A DNA stretch of 64,000 nt from Mantis religiosa (GCA_030765055.1 CM060947.1:225878456-225942455), one strand, 5' to 3'; positions 21,308-32,884 are shown, counted from the stretch's first letter. Notes: a model not told the origin generated them from the letters alone. Numbers and translations are program-made.

Positions 21308-22051
21308 ATGGCCACGCCGTGGCTCAGTGGTCAGACCGCTTGGCTCTTACCAAGGCGGCCCGGGTTCGATCCCAAGCGACCGCAAAGTGAGATTTGTAGT
21401 GGACAACACGGCGCTGGGGCGGGTTTTCTCCGGCACCTATGGTTTCCCCCGCCATCTCATTCCACGGGTGCTCCATCTTCATCTCATGTATCATCTGTGC
21501 CACCGCCTACGTCCCGTAGGGGGAGGGATTCGTCCCTTTCAGCTGCGAAGGTGAAGGCGCTGCGGACCCTAGCACTCGTGGTACCTCTGACGTTACTAGA
21601 GGAACCTCGGGCCGAACATTCGAGCCCCTCCCTCTGGGAGCTGTTCGGATTGGGTTGGACTCGAGGGGGCAGTGTGTTCCCGTCACCCATGGGAAATTGG
21701 GTACCTCCGACCAGGCTTTGGCCGCTCGGAGGGGGTAGAGGGTTGCCTCATAAGTCCCGGGTTCTAGCCTGCATAGCTAGTAGCTGGTGTGCTAGATCAC
21801 CTGCTGCCCTACCAAGTTTTTGGGTAGCTGGTTCATTAAGGACCGGCACGTAAGTGGCGTATCCACTTCCGTCCCGTGTGCAGCGGGGGGCAGTTTATAA
21901 AATAGGTACTGTTCTACGGTAAATATACCCGTGAGGTCCGGGTTCTGGTCCTACGGGTCCAGGACTAATGGGAGTAGATCCCCGCAATTAATGTCACCGC
22001 CTGAAGTGCCATATGTAGTAAAAGCGGGCCTTAAACACTACACATTTCACA
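21308..22051 (+). mobile_element. tRNA-derived SINE, family B, carrying a nested insertion
   Basis: Head cacgccgtggctcagtggtc (A box) and cggcccgggttcgatccc (B box); body with gtgagatttgta, ggcgctggggcgggttttct; end gtatgtagtaaaagcggg. A perfect 12-bp duplication catatgcactct occurs at 21296-21307 and 22052-22063. It is split by a 486-bp GC-rich repeat. Uninterrupted copies are at 29360-29579 and 59430-59640. Confidence 0.9.
21509..21994 (+). repeat. 486-bp GC-rich repeat inserted in SINE B, copy 1
   Basis: Flanked by caccgcct at 21501-21508 and 21995-22002. It includes ctctgacgttactagagg, tcggattgggttggactcga and agtggcgtatccac. Related copies are at 22612-23000 and 40195-40745. No catalytic domain is recognisable. 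I cannot say whether it is a SINE, a MITE or a piece of a longer element. Confidence 0.75.
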
Positions 22052-22105
22052 CATATGCACTCTCACACACTCATCGTAGTAAACAGATCAATTACCAGTG
22101 CATTT

Positions 22106-22372
22106 GCCCGCCTCGGTAGCGTGGTGGTAGCGTGTCTGCCTCACGTTCAAGAGGTCCCGAGTTCGAATCTCGGTCAGGGCGAGTTACCTGGATAAGCTTT
22201 TTTCCGGAGTTTTCCCTTATCCTGATAGACGAATGTCGAGTAGCTCTAAGCTCCATGGATCCCGGACTCATTTGAGCATCATTTCACCCATTTTCACCAA
22301 TTTCATTCATCGTCCGATATAACTTAACGTTGGAGGACGTAAATTGAAAAAGAAAAAAAAAAGAAAAAAAAA
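22106..22372 (+). mobile_element. SINE family A
   Basis: A well preserved copy with head gcccgcctcggtagcgtggt, B box cccgagttcgaatc, the body and an A-rich tail. Short taccag repeats at 22093-22098 and 22375-22380 may be part of the target duplication. Confidence 0.9.
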
Positions 22373-22462
22373 ACTACCAGAGGAGATAAACAGTTCAAGC
22401 CCTTCTCTCTCTTCAGATCCACCTTGTGTTCTTGTGGTGGTCAGACAGTACTACGCATGGGT

Positions 22463-22560
22463 GAGCAATGTGATAACATTGTGTATTTTAGATGAACCCA
22501 GCATCCTTATCATATCCAGACGGCGAGCATAAATATCAAGCGGGCAGCAAAATTGATTAC
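22463..22560 (+). repeat. inverted copy of 20840-20936
   Basis: Shared pieces are catgggtgag, tgtgtattttagatgaacc, ccttatcatatcc and ggcgagcataa. The two copies face each other and probably belong to the ends of the transposon around 18.6-22.6 kb. Confidence 0.65.
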
Positions 22561-22611
22561 ATTTCACATTCCTCTGTCTTGTCTTCTTGTGTTGGTCAGA
22601 GAGTACTCTAC

Positions 22612-23000
22612 TGCTCTACTGCCATAAGGCAGGGGATCCGTCCCCTTCAGCTGCCGTGGTGCTGGCGCTACGGACACTTAGCACTCGTAGTATCTCTGAC
22701 GTTACTAGAGGAACCCCGGGCCGAACTGCGGAGCATCTGCAGTCGGGGAGTTGCTCGGATTGGGTTGGACTCGAGGGAGCAGTGTGTTCCCGACACACCC
22801 GGGGAATTGGGTAGCTCCGGCCAGGCCTCGACCAACCGGAGGGGGTAGAGGGTTACCTAAGAAGTCCCGGGTACCAGCCTGCAGAGCTAGTAGCAGGTGT
22901 GCTAGATCACCAGGCAGCCCCACCGAGGTTTTCGGTAGTCTTCCTTGCGGGGTTGACGCGCGTAAGTGGCGTATCCACTTCGATCTCGTCTTGACGCTGT
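22612..23000 (+). repeat. GC-rich repeat, copy 2
   Basis: Same order of blocks as 21509-21994 (ccttcagctg, ctctgacgttactagagg, cggattgggttggactcga, taagtggcgtatccactt). After about 23000 the similarity is lost. Confidence 0.75.
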
Positions 23001-23570
23001 TGTCGATGAGAGGGGGGGGTGTTAGACTCAAGGTATTGACCCATGGAAAGAGCCCCAGAGTTTCCATCGCTCCTGGGTAGAAGGAGACCAGGGTCTTCGA
23101 ACTTTTGGGTAGATCCTCTATGCATAACTGCATATCTGTGTACATCTTATGAGTTATACAAAAGTCATCCAGAATAAAGAGGACTTCTTAGGATTTTCCC
23201 AAAAGATTCAAGATAAACACTTTACTTGTCATGAAAATATTACGAATATTGGTGTTTTAAACACTATCATTAAATATATTTTTGAGAAAGACGAAATGCT
23301 TGTAAAATGTTCCTTGTAAAGTGTAGTCACACACATACACACATACGCACACACGCGCGCGCATGCAGGCCCTCAATCACACACTCAGTCACACGCGTAC
23401 TCATGCGGATCTTTAAATTTGTATAATATAGGGGATTTCAAAACGTGTAATTCTACTTAAGTTTCAGTGTGGAAGTTTTGAGTGGAATGAGGGTGAGTGC
23501 GTGGGAGAGAAAGCAAAATCTGCCAGCTATCTTAAATATATAGTAACATAAACTATCTGGCTTTTATAAG
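23001..23570. repeat. no gene; CA-rich stretch
   Basis: A degenerate CA/CG dinucleotide run lies at 23328-23372 (acacatacac, acgcgcgcgc). The rest is unassigned. Confidence 0.6.
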
Positions 23571-24472
23571 GGCTCTTCAATAAAGAATGATCAAAAAAAA
23601 TTTTGACAACTTACCTTTACTGATCCTCATAATTTTGATGGTCCTTCTCAAAATGGTCTCCCCCGAAACCGATGCACTTGTCCTAGCGTTTCTGCCAGTC
23701 TTCAAAGATATGCTGGAAACCATTTTTGAGAGACCCTTCAAAATCGCCTTCGCAGCCTTCACCACTGCTTTTGATGATGGATAATGCCTCCCACGAAGGC
23801 GTTTCTTCAAGTTACGGAATAGAAAAAAGTCACATGGGTCCAAATCTGGACTATAGGGAGGGTGAAGGATGCACTTCACGTCGATTTTTGCAAGATATTC
23901 AACAACAACATTGGTAATAAGCAACCCCGTATTATCGTGGTGCAGCATCCAGCCTGCTTCACGGAAATGTGGTCTTTTGCGCCTGATACGGACTTACAAT
24001 GTTTTCAGGATATCCCTGTAGTATTGTCCAGTTACTGATGTGTGTGTAGGTACAACATGCAGACAAATCATTCCTTGAATATCAAAGAATGAGATGAATC
24101 ATTGCAGAAGCAATCACTGTTGCTTTTTAGGGCGTTGGTGATAAAGAAGATTTCCACACTGAGCTTTGCTGTTTGCTCTCAGAATCAAAATGATGTAGCC
24201 AAGTTTCATCAGCAGTGATTACGTTTGAAAGAAACCCCAGATCTTCCTCTAACATCAACTTTAACTGCATGTTACCTCCATTGCAGCGGTAGGTGATATT
24301 CTAACATATCTGAACTTGCCTGGTCCTCACAGGCAGGAACTAGGAGTACTAACAATGAAACTACTACGGCGTGTTTGTTTCGCATTAAGCTAACAGAATA
24401 TAATAAGATTGAATTTTAGTGCGAAAAACTATGACCCTAAAAGAATTATGATCATTCTTTACTGAACAGCAC
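23571..24472 (-). mobile_element. mariner transposon, second family, internally deleted
   Basis: Termini match over aataaagaatgatca (left) and agtaaagaatgatca (right, other strand). Transposase blocks on the minus strand are ITADETWLHHFDSE with KQQSSVWKSS (about 24200), MLHHDNTG (23948) and HPPYSPDLDPCDFFLFRNLKK. All three catalytic aspartates are visible, but stops lie between blocks and the N-terminal DNA-binding part is missing. At about 0.9 kb it is shorter than an intact mariner. Confidence 0.85.
23577..23948 (-). pseudogene. C-terminal half of mariner transposase
   Basis: A 123-residue open frame from HHDN through SPDLDPCD to a C-terminus ending near the terminal repeat. It holds the second and third catalytic aspartates. 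The upstream half is on the same strand but in broken frames. Confidence 0.8.
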
Positions 24473-24559
24473 TCGTATATTGATTTAACTAGTACACCTG
24501 TGAAATATTGCAGCTATCTTTATGTTCGCGTGTGCATATATTAATGAGCATACATCTCC

Positions 24560-24799
24560 AGCCCGTCTCGGTGGCGTAGATGCTAGCTTGTCTGCCTCAC
24601 GCCAAGAAGTCCCGAGTCTGAATCTCGGTCTGGGTAAGTTACCTGGATAAGGTTTATTTCGAGGTTTTCCCTTATCCTAAAAGACGAATGTCGGGTAAAT
24701 CTAAGCTCTGTGGACCTTGGGTTCATTTGAGCATCATTTCAACCATTCCATTCATTGTCCGATATGACTTAACGTTGGATGACATAAATTAAAGAAAGT
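24560..24799 (+). mobile_element. SINE family A
   Basis: Head gcccgtctcggtggcgtaga, B box cccgagtctgaatctc. A perfect 10-bp duplication atacatctcc occurs at 24550-24559 and 24800-24809. The tail is A-rich but short. Confidence 0.9.
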
Positions 24800-24872
24800 A
24801 TACATCTCCGTTTATAGCTTCAATTATTTGATAGTTAATATTCGACAAGTATAAAACAAAAATTTGTTTATA

Positions 24873-25070
24873 TTAATTACTAGTACCTGGCATGCTTTAA
24901 TTTGTATAAGAGTACTCAGACTTAGACGATCAAATTTGTCGCTGCAGCATGGCCCGCTGGAAACGATCACGACGGTAGTTGAAAAACTGGTTTACGGAGG
25001 AAAAATTTGAACATCTAAGTCTGAGTGAGTACTCTTACACAAATTAAAGCATGCCAGCTACTCGTAATTA
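24873..25070. repeat. foldback element (about 198 bp)
   Basis: Arms of about 65 bp pair with few mismatches: left taattactagtacctggcat ... agagtactcagacttag ... caaattt; right is the reverse complement ending tagctactcgtaatta. The loop of about 65 bp has no coding sense. It would form a long hairpin and looks like a MITE. Confidence 0.85.
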
Positions 25071-25315
25071 TTATAATAGATGTCTCACTTTAAATACTTT
25101 GACAATTCTTTATAATAAACATATGTTTTCTTACAGTTTACAATTATTTAGATTATATTATAACAGCTATATTTTTATATAACTATTGGTTGAGCTTTAC
25201 AGACGCATAATCTTAAATAGGAAATATTATGGAATTAGTTAATTTCTGATTGTCTTTCTTCTAAATAATTAAAAGTAAGTTCCCCGGAATTTAAGGTATG
25301 ATATAAAATATAGAT

Positions 25316-25560
25316 GCTGTCTGGCTGAGTGGTTACACTGTTTGACTCTCGCCTAGGTGGGCTGGCTTCAATGCCAGAGGATTATGTTGGATTTATGATA
25401 GACGAAATGGTGTCCGTGCCATTTATTCCTTCAGATGTTCCGTAAGGGCGTTCTTTTTATCCATTATACTACCAATTCATATCATCTACGGTTTCTCTAC
25501 TCCTTGACAGGTGATTGACCTTAGGCAACCAACTATGAGTCCTGGGGTGTTTATATGAGG
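25316..25560 (+). mobile_element. degenerate tRNA-derived SINE
   Basis: tctggctgagtggttacact fits an A box and gctggcttcaatgccag a decayed B box. The body is not shared with the other families. Truncated or old. Confidence 0.5.
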
Positions 25561-26109
25561 AGGGTAAAATAACATGCTGTAAACATTACAAATCAAAATA
25601 ATAAAAACTTTAATGTTTAAAGTAATTGTAAAATATTCTCTCTTATAATTTGCCTATTAAAATAGCTAAACTGGAGACTTTATATAGCTTTGTCGTTGAT
25701 ATACAACCGCAATGAGATGTATTTCCTGTATAACCTCACCCCGCAGATCCTGCACAATTCTATAACTTTCTCTATCTTGTGTACCATTACCGGAGCTTCG
25801 AGGACCAACACTGAACTATGACCTCGTTTAGAAATTTGTGTACCACTGACAATGTATTGTGCCACTGTTTTCATGTAACTTTTTGTTTACGAATCACATG
25901 CGAGGCTGAACCCATTCTGGTCTGACAACATTCATTGATTTACCTTGTTTATTTTGTACCTGGTCCATGTAAGCAAATCTTTGGTGTATACGACCCAAAT
26001 TCTCATCCAATATTAAAAGTATCCCCTGCAGTGTTAATACTGTGCGTTACAGCGATGGAGTTGTATAGAGTTGTGTAAATCTACTTAAAGTACGTTATTA
26101 ATATACAGC

Positions 26110-26260
26110 GGTATGTGTGTATGTGTATCCACGTAATGACTACACAATAACGTGTGACGCTCCCATTCGGGAGATTCCGAATTCGATTCCCGTCAATCAA
26201 CTACTCTGATCTCGGGTTTTTCGTAGTTATACTTGGTGGTAAGCGAATGCTGGAGTAATA
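26110..26260 (+). mobile_element. fragment of SINE family D
   Basis: attcgggagattccgaattcgattcccgtc and a later gtaagcgaatgctgg match the order of blocks in the family D copies at 29787 and 46335. Confidence 0.45.
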
Positions 26261-26319
26261 ATTCATTGACTGCTTCCAGGTTGCGTAGACGTGCCGAAGA
26301 GTTAGTGAGCATGATTTTA

Positions 26320-27529
26320 AAGGGGCTTGAACAAGAGTGTCCTAACTTTGAACTTAAATAAAATACGTTATATAAATGACAATGGTTCATTACTTTTTAT
26401 TTTGCAACATAATTAATATCATTACATGTGAAGGAGAACATCAGTTAAGTGACCGACGCGACTTTGTTGGGTTGCGCGTATACGGTTGACACAATTTTCA
26501 ATGTCAGAAGAACGTAAGTTTGGTCCAAATCCTCGAGTAACACATTTACTGTTTCTGGCTTGTTACAATATACTCGAGATTTAACAGAACCCTAAATGAA
26601 ATAATGCGACATCATTAAATCGCATGATCTCGGGGGCCACTTAAAATCACCACCAAGGGAAATTATGAAACCTCTCGACTTATTCTTCAAAAGATCGATT
26701 GTTTCGAGAGCAGTTTGAAATTTAGCGCCATCTTGCTGGAACCAGATGTTTCTGAGATCCATACCATCCAATTGAGACCAAAAATGGTCCGTAAGAGGAG
26801 CCCGGTAACTTACTGCATTGACAGAGCTTCTCCATATTCGTGTTGGACCAATAATTCCACTATACCAAAATCCACATTACACTGTAACCTTTCGGGGATG
26901 AAGTAGTCGTTCTTGAATCTGCATTAAACTGTGATTGCTACATCCATCCAAAAGTAGGCCTCGTCGCCGAAGATATTTTTGACAAAATCAGGGTCAGCTT
27001 CCAGTTGCTCCATAACCCAGATAGCGAATACCCGACGCAACCTATGGACGTTGGGCTTTAGTTCTTGAGTTAACATGATTTTCTAAGCGTGCAACTTAAG
27101 TGCACTTGCAGAATTCACCAAGTTGTGGTCGGCGAAAGCCTTAATTCTTGCGCTCGACGAGCAGTTGATTTGATCCTGTACTCGCGCACACTCACATGAA
27201 TGGCACATATATTTTCGTTGGAAAGGTTACGTCGATTACGTACAATCGTTCTTTGATAGCTGACACAACCACTTCTTACAAATTTATCGATCAAACGCCG
27301 AATCGTTCTCTCGCAGGGACGATTATACTCGCCGTAAACTTCAGGCAATACACGGACAGCTTGGCGAACAGATGATCCATTTTGATAATAAATTTTCACA
27401 ATTTCTACGCATTGCTGAATGCTGTAACATTTAATAACTGTAACCACATGAATAAAATGACTGCTCTAACTTAATAACAATGCCAGCTATCACATGTTAA
27501 AGATAGGACACTATTGTTGAAGGACTCTG
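26320..27529 (-). mobile_element. mariner-like element (DUF4817-type), near full length
   Basis: Termini: left ttgaacaagagtgtcctaac, right (other strand) ttcaacaatagtgtcctatc, next to TA. Length about 1.21 kb. It is the longest member of the family at 14559 and 1-1487, and shows what those copies lost. The coding frame is broken many times in its second half. Confidence 0.85.
26440..27447 (-). pseudogene. mariner-like transposase, N-terminus intact
   Basis: The frame from 27447 to 27115 is open: IQQCVEIVKIYYQNGSSV, RQAVRVLPEVYGEYNRP, and RTIRRLIDKFVRSGCV form the helix-turn-helix region. Downstream parts (ATRPTFGWM, VPARWR, PEIMRFNDVALFHLGFC) survive only in shifted frames. The QDGA and SPDL-type motifs are decayed. 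Confidence 0.75.
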
Positions 27530-27619
27530 TATAAACGAAAGTGTATTTTCCGTTAATAATAGGGGGCTAGGGGGTTGCCTGGTCACCCTCTCTAGCAGTG
27601 CAATGGATCTCCGAGCCTG

Positions 27620-27876
27620 TTTTTTTTTCTTTTTTTTTGCGATTTACGTCCTCCGACGTTAAGTCACATCGGACGATGAATGAAATGGGTGAAATTGATG
27701 CTCAAATGAGTCCGGGGTCCATGGAGCTTAAGAGTTACCTGACATTCGTCTTGCAGCAAAAGGGAAAACCCTGGAAAATCCCTTATCCAGGTAACTCGCC
27801 CTGACCGAGGTTTGAACTCGGGACCTCTAGAACGCGAGGCAAACGCGCTACCATCTACGCTACCGAGGGGGGGGGG
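27620..27876 (-). mobile_element. SINE family A, minus strand
   Basis: T-rich left end (tail), body reversed, head reversed at right (ctaccgaggg). Seven-base duplication gagcctg at 27613-27619 and 27877-27883. Confidence 0.85.
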
Positions 27877-27883
27877 AGCCTGG

Positions 27884-29358
27884 AATTGTTAGACCCTCGT
27901 GCGACTCTATAGATATTTTGCCTTAAGTGTGTAGCCTACCGTGACTCCATCTCTTTTCCCTGAGAATGGTAGACAACAATACGAGTGCAGTATGTTGCAT
28001 GCCTCCCAGTTGTATAAACTATAGCCTAAGTAAGCGTCATTCTTACTCCTTTACATTCCTTTCTTATTCTTATTCCCCCTTAGGGCGAGGTAGAAGTCTA
28101 ATGTAACTGTTCAAACCATTTTCTTCGTGGTTGACCTTGTACTCCGTCCGTATGGTTAATGTATAGTATTTTCCTAAACATTTTGATAGACTCATTTTTT
28201 GCAAGGTTCCTTCCATACTCGCTAATATTGCTGTACTTTCTCTATTCTTTCCTCCTAAGAATTTCATGTGTCCATTCTTGACTATTCAGGATTTCCAGTA
28301 ACAATGTGTCATTATTGGCTTGGCTACTATCATGTATATCTGTTGATGATAATCCCAAAAATCATGAACCGATATTTATAATTCATTCAAAACTTCTATT
28401 ATTTGCGAGAATATGCGTAATAAGTAATTAATATGCATTCATAAATTATTAAAATCTGACAATTATTTACAAAGTCTATGTACTCCGCTACGAACACACT
28501 AAAATTCTAAAGAAAACCTCCTTGGTTTAGTTAGGCATTCTATTGTTGTTACTTCACAGAACGTTCAGGTAAAATAAGAGAAATATTACCAATAAATGAC
28601 ATTACATGAATTGGTTTGTATTACATAAGTGACACAGACATCATAACCATGCAGTGTTTTTACAAATATGTAAAATTTCAGTGAAGGTTACCATACGAAG
28701 CCAAAGAATCTTTGGACGCTGTGTTCATCACTTTGAACTTTGTTTTATTGCCAGAAAAAGTATTTGTTGAGCCCTTATAAAAACACTTAAAAATATAATT
28801 CTATTTTAAGAGAGTATCTTATGACATTAAGACACTAAAGAAGCCCTAGCAAACATTTGCGTTCTTACAAAATACACTAGGTAAATTAGATACTATACTA
28901 CATCGGACGTAAGAAGCACGCTTTTTGTAATACTCCGCGCCCACGTGCACAACAGTGACAGACAACAGTGACACTTTCGCCCATGTGTTACGCCATATTA
29001 CATTCAAACAAGTTGCATGCACAAGAGTAGTTAACCAGTAGATTTTGTTTTTGTAAGTTTTTTTCGCGGAATTGCCCACATGAACAGTGTGCTTCTTAGG
29101 ATGACAGGAAACCGTATGTAGAAAGAGGTTTGGATAAATTGGAATTAAAACGAAAGATTCAACGCCATAGCCGATGTATGAACCACGAATCTTCCGGACT
29201 CCATCCGATTGCTCTATTAAGAGGTATTTATAATGTGAAATGTTGTTCTTATGGATACCTTTAGGGAAAACCATTTTGTAATAAGTAATATTAGAGTTTT
29301 GCTAATTATTTTTGTGTCTGTAATTAAAGTTTACTTATATAGCTGTTTAAATGAAATG
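27884..29358. other. no gene recognised
   Basis: AT-rich. The 142-codon minus frame at 28846-29274 has no motif, signal or repeat relationship I can see. Confidence 0.45.
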
Positions 29359-29359
29359 T

Positions 29360-29579
29360 GTGGAGTTTAACGCCCGCTTTTACTACATACGGCACCGCCG
29401 ACGATGACACTGGTGATATATGAGATGAACATGGAGCACCGGTGGAATGAGATGGCGGGGGAAACTGGAGATCCCGGAGAAAACCCGCCCCAGCGCCGTG
29501 TTGTCCAGTACAAATCTCACCTTACGTTCGCCTTGGTGAGAGCCAAGCGGCCTAACCTCTGAGCCACGGCGCGGCCGTA
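29360..29579 (-). mobile_element. SINE family B, minus strand
   Basis: Reversed end (acgcccgcttttactacata), body (gagatggcgggggaaactgg, aaaacccgccccagcgcc) and tRNA head (agccacggcgcgg). This is a compact uninterrupted copy that defines the family length (about 220 bp). Confidence 0.88.
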
Positions 29580-29786
29580 ATGGCTGTATATACTTCTCTT
29601 CCAAAGCGCACTATGCAAGTTTCAAAATTAATAATTTCTTTTTACAGACATTTGTTAAACAACACAAAAAATAAAATGTCGGTTGAATTAAAACCCAACT
29701 TTTGTCTTTGTTTACCCTTATCCCGTAATCGCAGACTCTTTTATTCAATGTTACCCTGTGCACGGGGAAATGCTGTATCACCTACC

Positions 29787-30400
29787 ATACCGGGTGGGAT
29801 GGCTCACGGGATTTTGTCTGTTGGGGAGGCCCGAATTAGATTCCCGTGGCAGACCTACCTGACCATGAGAATTTTTCGGTGGTTTTCTCGGGTCACTAGG
29901 AGAATGGTAGGCTAATTACATCTCCCGAATTTCACATCTCCCGGATTTCCATCATTTTACATCATCTCTCATCTGGTGGTTTCTATCAGGGTAGAAGTGT
30001 CGGCGGGAGTCTCGGCGGTGCATGACGGAATAATATGCTCTGGGTACATACTTTCTCCTCTGGCGGAATGGACTCCGGTCTTCGGTCTGCGGTCTCCGAG
30101 CCGGCCTTGTAGGCCGCTTTAAGAACGCGGCAGAATGGTTGCCAGCTGTGTCAGCCTGCCTGAAATATTCCAGCTCTGGAGGCGGCCTCCGGTCTCTCAG
30201 TCTGGTCTCATGGACTGTTTCCCTCTTTAGGAGGGATGGTGGTTGTCCTGGACGACTAGGGAATTTCCAACTGATTAAGTGCAGTGACCGTGTCCTCTGC
30301 ACTGCCCTGACTCCTTGGTGGCAGCCGTTTTATGTCTTCCCTCGCCTCATCCTCACTCCCACTTGGGGCATGGTTGTGGTGTGATGTCCCCACTGTGAAA
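29787..30400 (+). mobile_element. SINE family D with long body
   Basis: Head gtgggatggctcacgggatt, B box region gcccgaattagattcccgtg, then tttttcggtggttttctcgg and gcctccggtctctcag. The block order is repeated at 46335-45815 on the other strand, including cctctgcactg near the far end, so the element is about 0.5-0.6 kb, long for a SINE. Two antisense frames over the bodies share short motifs (MQRTRSLHLISWK versus VQRTGSLMLTSWK); I do not call them genes. Confidence 0.65.
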
Positions 30401-31176
30401 TTCTATCCTATCTGCCACTGACATGCCTGCAATAAAACTTGACACTGCACTCCATATTATACGACTTTTATTTACAAAGGAAGATATAGATGCTTAAGAG
30501 GTACACCCAAAAATAGGTCACAAAAATTCCCTTTTGATTCACATCTTCAGATGTAATTAGAATTCGTGTTAAAGTATTTATTGGTAATGTTGTTCGATTA
30601 TCTACTTCAAGCAGACGAATATTATAAGGATTGAAATGTTATTAATAAATATCTTTCAAGGTTACATTTTACTAAGTCAGTGTTACCCAAGTGTTCACTA
30701 GAAAGCAGCACAATTTCTGCAATTAGTGTTCAGAATATTTAGAGAGCAATTCAAGTAAGAGGGATTTGCATGTTACAATGATAGTACCAACATTTTAAGG
30801 GAAGGTGAATTGTTGTGAGGTCATATACCTTTTTAAATGATTTATACTTCCCAACTTCCTGATCTGGAAACCCATAAAACTTTCCCTCATCCGGCAAGGC
30901 ATAATAATTTTGAGATGACATGAAATTTAGAATAGTAAATTAAATTTACAAATATTACATGCAAAATAAATGGAAATTGTGTTTTACTAAAATTCTAGAA
31001 GGCCTGGTGTAGGTACTGCTTCTTGGGGAAATTCTTTCTGGCACAATAGCAAACTCGTCGGGCCCAAAAGACCAAGCTGTAGACCAGCTGTAAAAGACCA
31101 CACACACATATTCATTCAGTCACTCATTCACTCATAAACACGTACTAAATCAAAAGACACCACTTTCTAGGCTGTA
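30401..31176. other. AT-rich DNA, nothing recognised
   Basis: No supported feature. Confidence 0.5.
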
Positions 31177-31188
31177 CACAGGTTTATA

Positions 31189-31918
31189 GTCTGATGAAGG
31201 TTTTTTTTTTTTTTTTTTTTTCGTTTCTCCGGCACTCATTTCCCTGTCTTCCCGATTCGAAGGTGTTTCTGCGTGGGATTGCTTCGGATTCCCTCCGCTT
31301 CTGTCTTTGGGCGTTGCGGGTTTCCGAATCTCTTCCTTACGGTACTGCTTCGAGTCGGAAAGGCAGTCTGTGGCTGGTGTCGGACGAATTAAGTTCTTGG
31401 GTAAGTGCTCCAGTCTCGCCTGTTGCCTTTAATAATTTTGTTTTAGTGGTTTTTCTAATGGCCTTCTCAGGAGTTTTGTTTGGGTTTTAAACACGTTAAA
31501 GTCTACCAGTTCCAGGATCATAAGCTATTCTGTTTTCAAGTTCTGGCCTTATAGGCGTGACTACTTGCTTGTGTTTCTGTTAAAGTTAAATGTTATCCGG
31601 CTCCTAGGTAAGTTGATTAAATTCTTGTTTCAGTTAAATTGTTGAGTTTTCAAGAGCAGCTTTGTTAATGATTGTGATGTCTTTGATTTTCTTGTGTTGC
31701 CTAAAGGGAACACATATTGTTGAATATTTTGTTATCTCTAAAGGTTCACACTATTGAATTAAAGTTTGAATTATTAAATGAGGCAACTGTGAGTCAGTTC
31801 ATTGCCTGCCATTCCCGTAACCTGGACCTCTGTTATGTCTGTAAGTGTTACAGGTCCAAACCAACATATACCAGTTTAACTAGCGATAGGTGTGAAGTGC
31901 GTGGCTAGCGCCGGCCGG
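31189..31918. mobile_element. 730-bp insertion of unknown type
   Basis: Direct repeats cacaggtttata (31177-31188) and cacaggtctata (31919-31930) match at 11 of 12 positions. A 22-23 base T run starts at 31201, which would be a poly(A) tail on the minus strand, and a GC-richer part follows. No protein motif was recognised on either strand. Confidence 0.5.
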
Positions 31919-31930
31919 CACAGGTCTATA

Positions 31931-32880
31931 TTTTACATTTCATAACATCATCTATAAGCAAGAGCTATCTAAATTATAAGAAACTCATTTCCCAACTATA
32001 TAATGCAAATACGATAAAAAGATTAACAGAGGGTTGACATTAGGAACCAAAATATTAAAATGTGAAATTCATAATCAATGTTTTAAAATTACATATGATA
32101 TTTTACGTATAGTAGCTTGAACATGATAAAATTAGTAAAACTGAATATCGAAAGTGCTACGTTTAGAAAATTCGAGCACGAAACATACTCAGATCTGTTT
32201 TTGACCAATATTTGAGATGATATCACTTCACTTTCCTACTGAAAGTCAAACGTATTTGGTTAACATAATTATTTATAGTGTTACATGTTGGTTACTAACA
32301 AGGAAATATCTGTATTCCAGGAATGAGCAGAAATTCATTAAATAGAAAAAGTTCATTTTAAATAACTTTGTAATTCTCTTCCAAAATTATATATATTACA
32401 AAACACGTATGCTTACTTTACTTGCAACGTTCACTAGTTTAGACATTCCCCATTTCACCGAAAACATACAATTATACGTTCTTCTTTTGTACCTTCTCCC
32501 GCTGAGTGTTTGTTTTAGCAAAGTGGATTACAATAATAATTTTGTTTAATACTCACCCTAAAAATATGTGGAAAATGAGAATTTCGAACAGGCCGAAAAT
32601 AATTAATTCTAACACTGTAGTCCTACCGCCTCTGTCGCCCCTAATAGGTGCCTCGAACATCTGTCGGAGTCCACACTCGTACTGGCTTGCCGTAACCCGC
32701 TGTCTCAGGATCTTCTGATTCTGCAGCTAGAAGCGCTAATGTAGTGCCGAAACTATAGGTGATTCCTCTTTACAAGGCTGACGTCATAAACTAAAGTATT
32801 TCCTAGGAAATGGCGAAAACCCTAACGGAATCATTTTGAGGGGACTGGACGAAATGGCACAATGAGTATTTGTATTAGTA
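31931..32880. other. AT-rich DNA, nothing recognised
   Basis: No supported feature. Confidence 0.5.
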
Positions 32881-32884
32881 TTTT

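Larger units (their letters stand above)
21250..22470 (-). repeat. subterminal repeat unit, right arm, interrupted by two SINEs
   Basis: In reverse orientation: ttactgaaacgagcattac (21258), catatgcactct, gtagtaaacagatca, ccagaggagataaacagttc and cttctctctcttcaga (about 22420). Removing the SINEs at 21308-22051 and 22106-22372 restores the 185-bp unit. Confidence 0.7.

Noticed and set aside
21299..21853. 184-codon frame as a gene
   Set aside because: It spans the junction of SINE B and the nested GC-rich repeat.
28846..29274. 142-codon minus frame as a possible host gene
   Set aside because: No motif, no repeat relation, no splice context; length alone is not enough in 64 kb.
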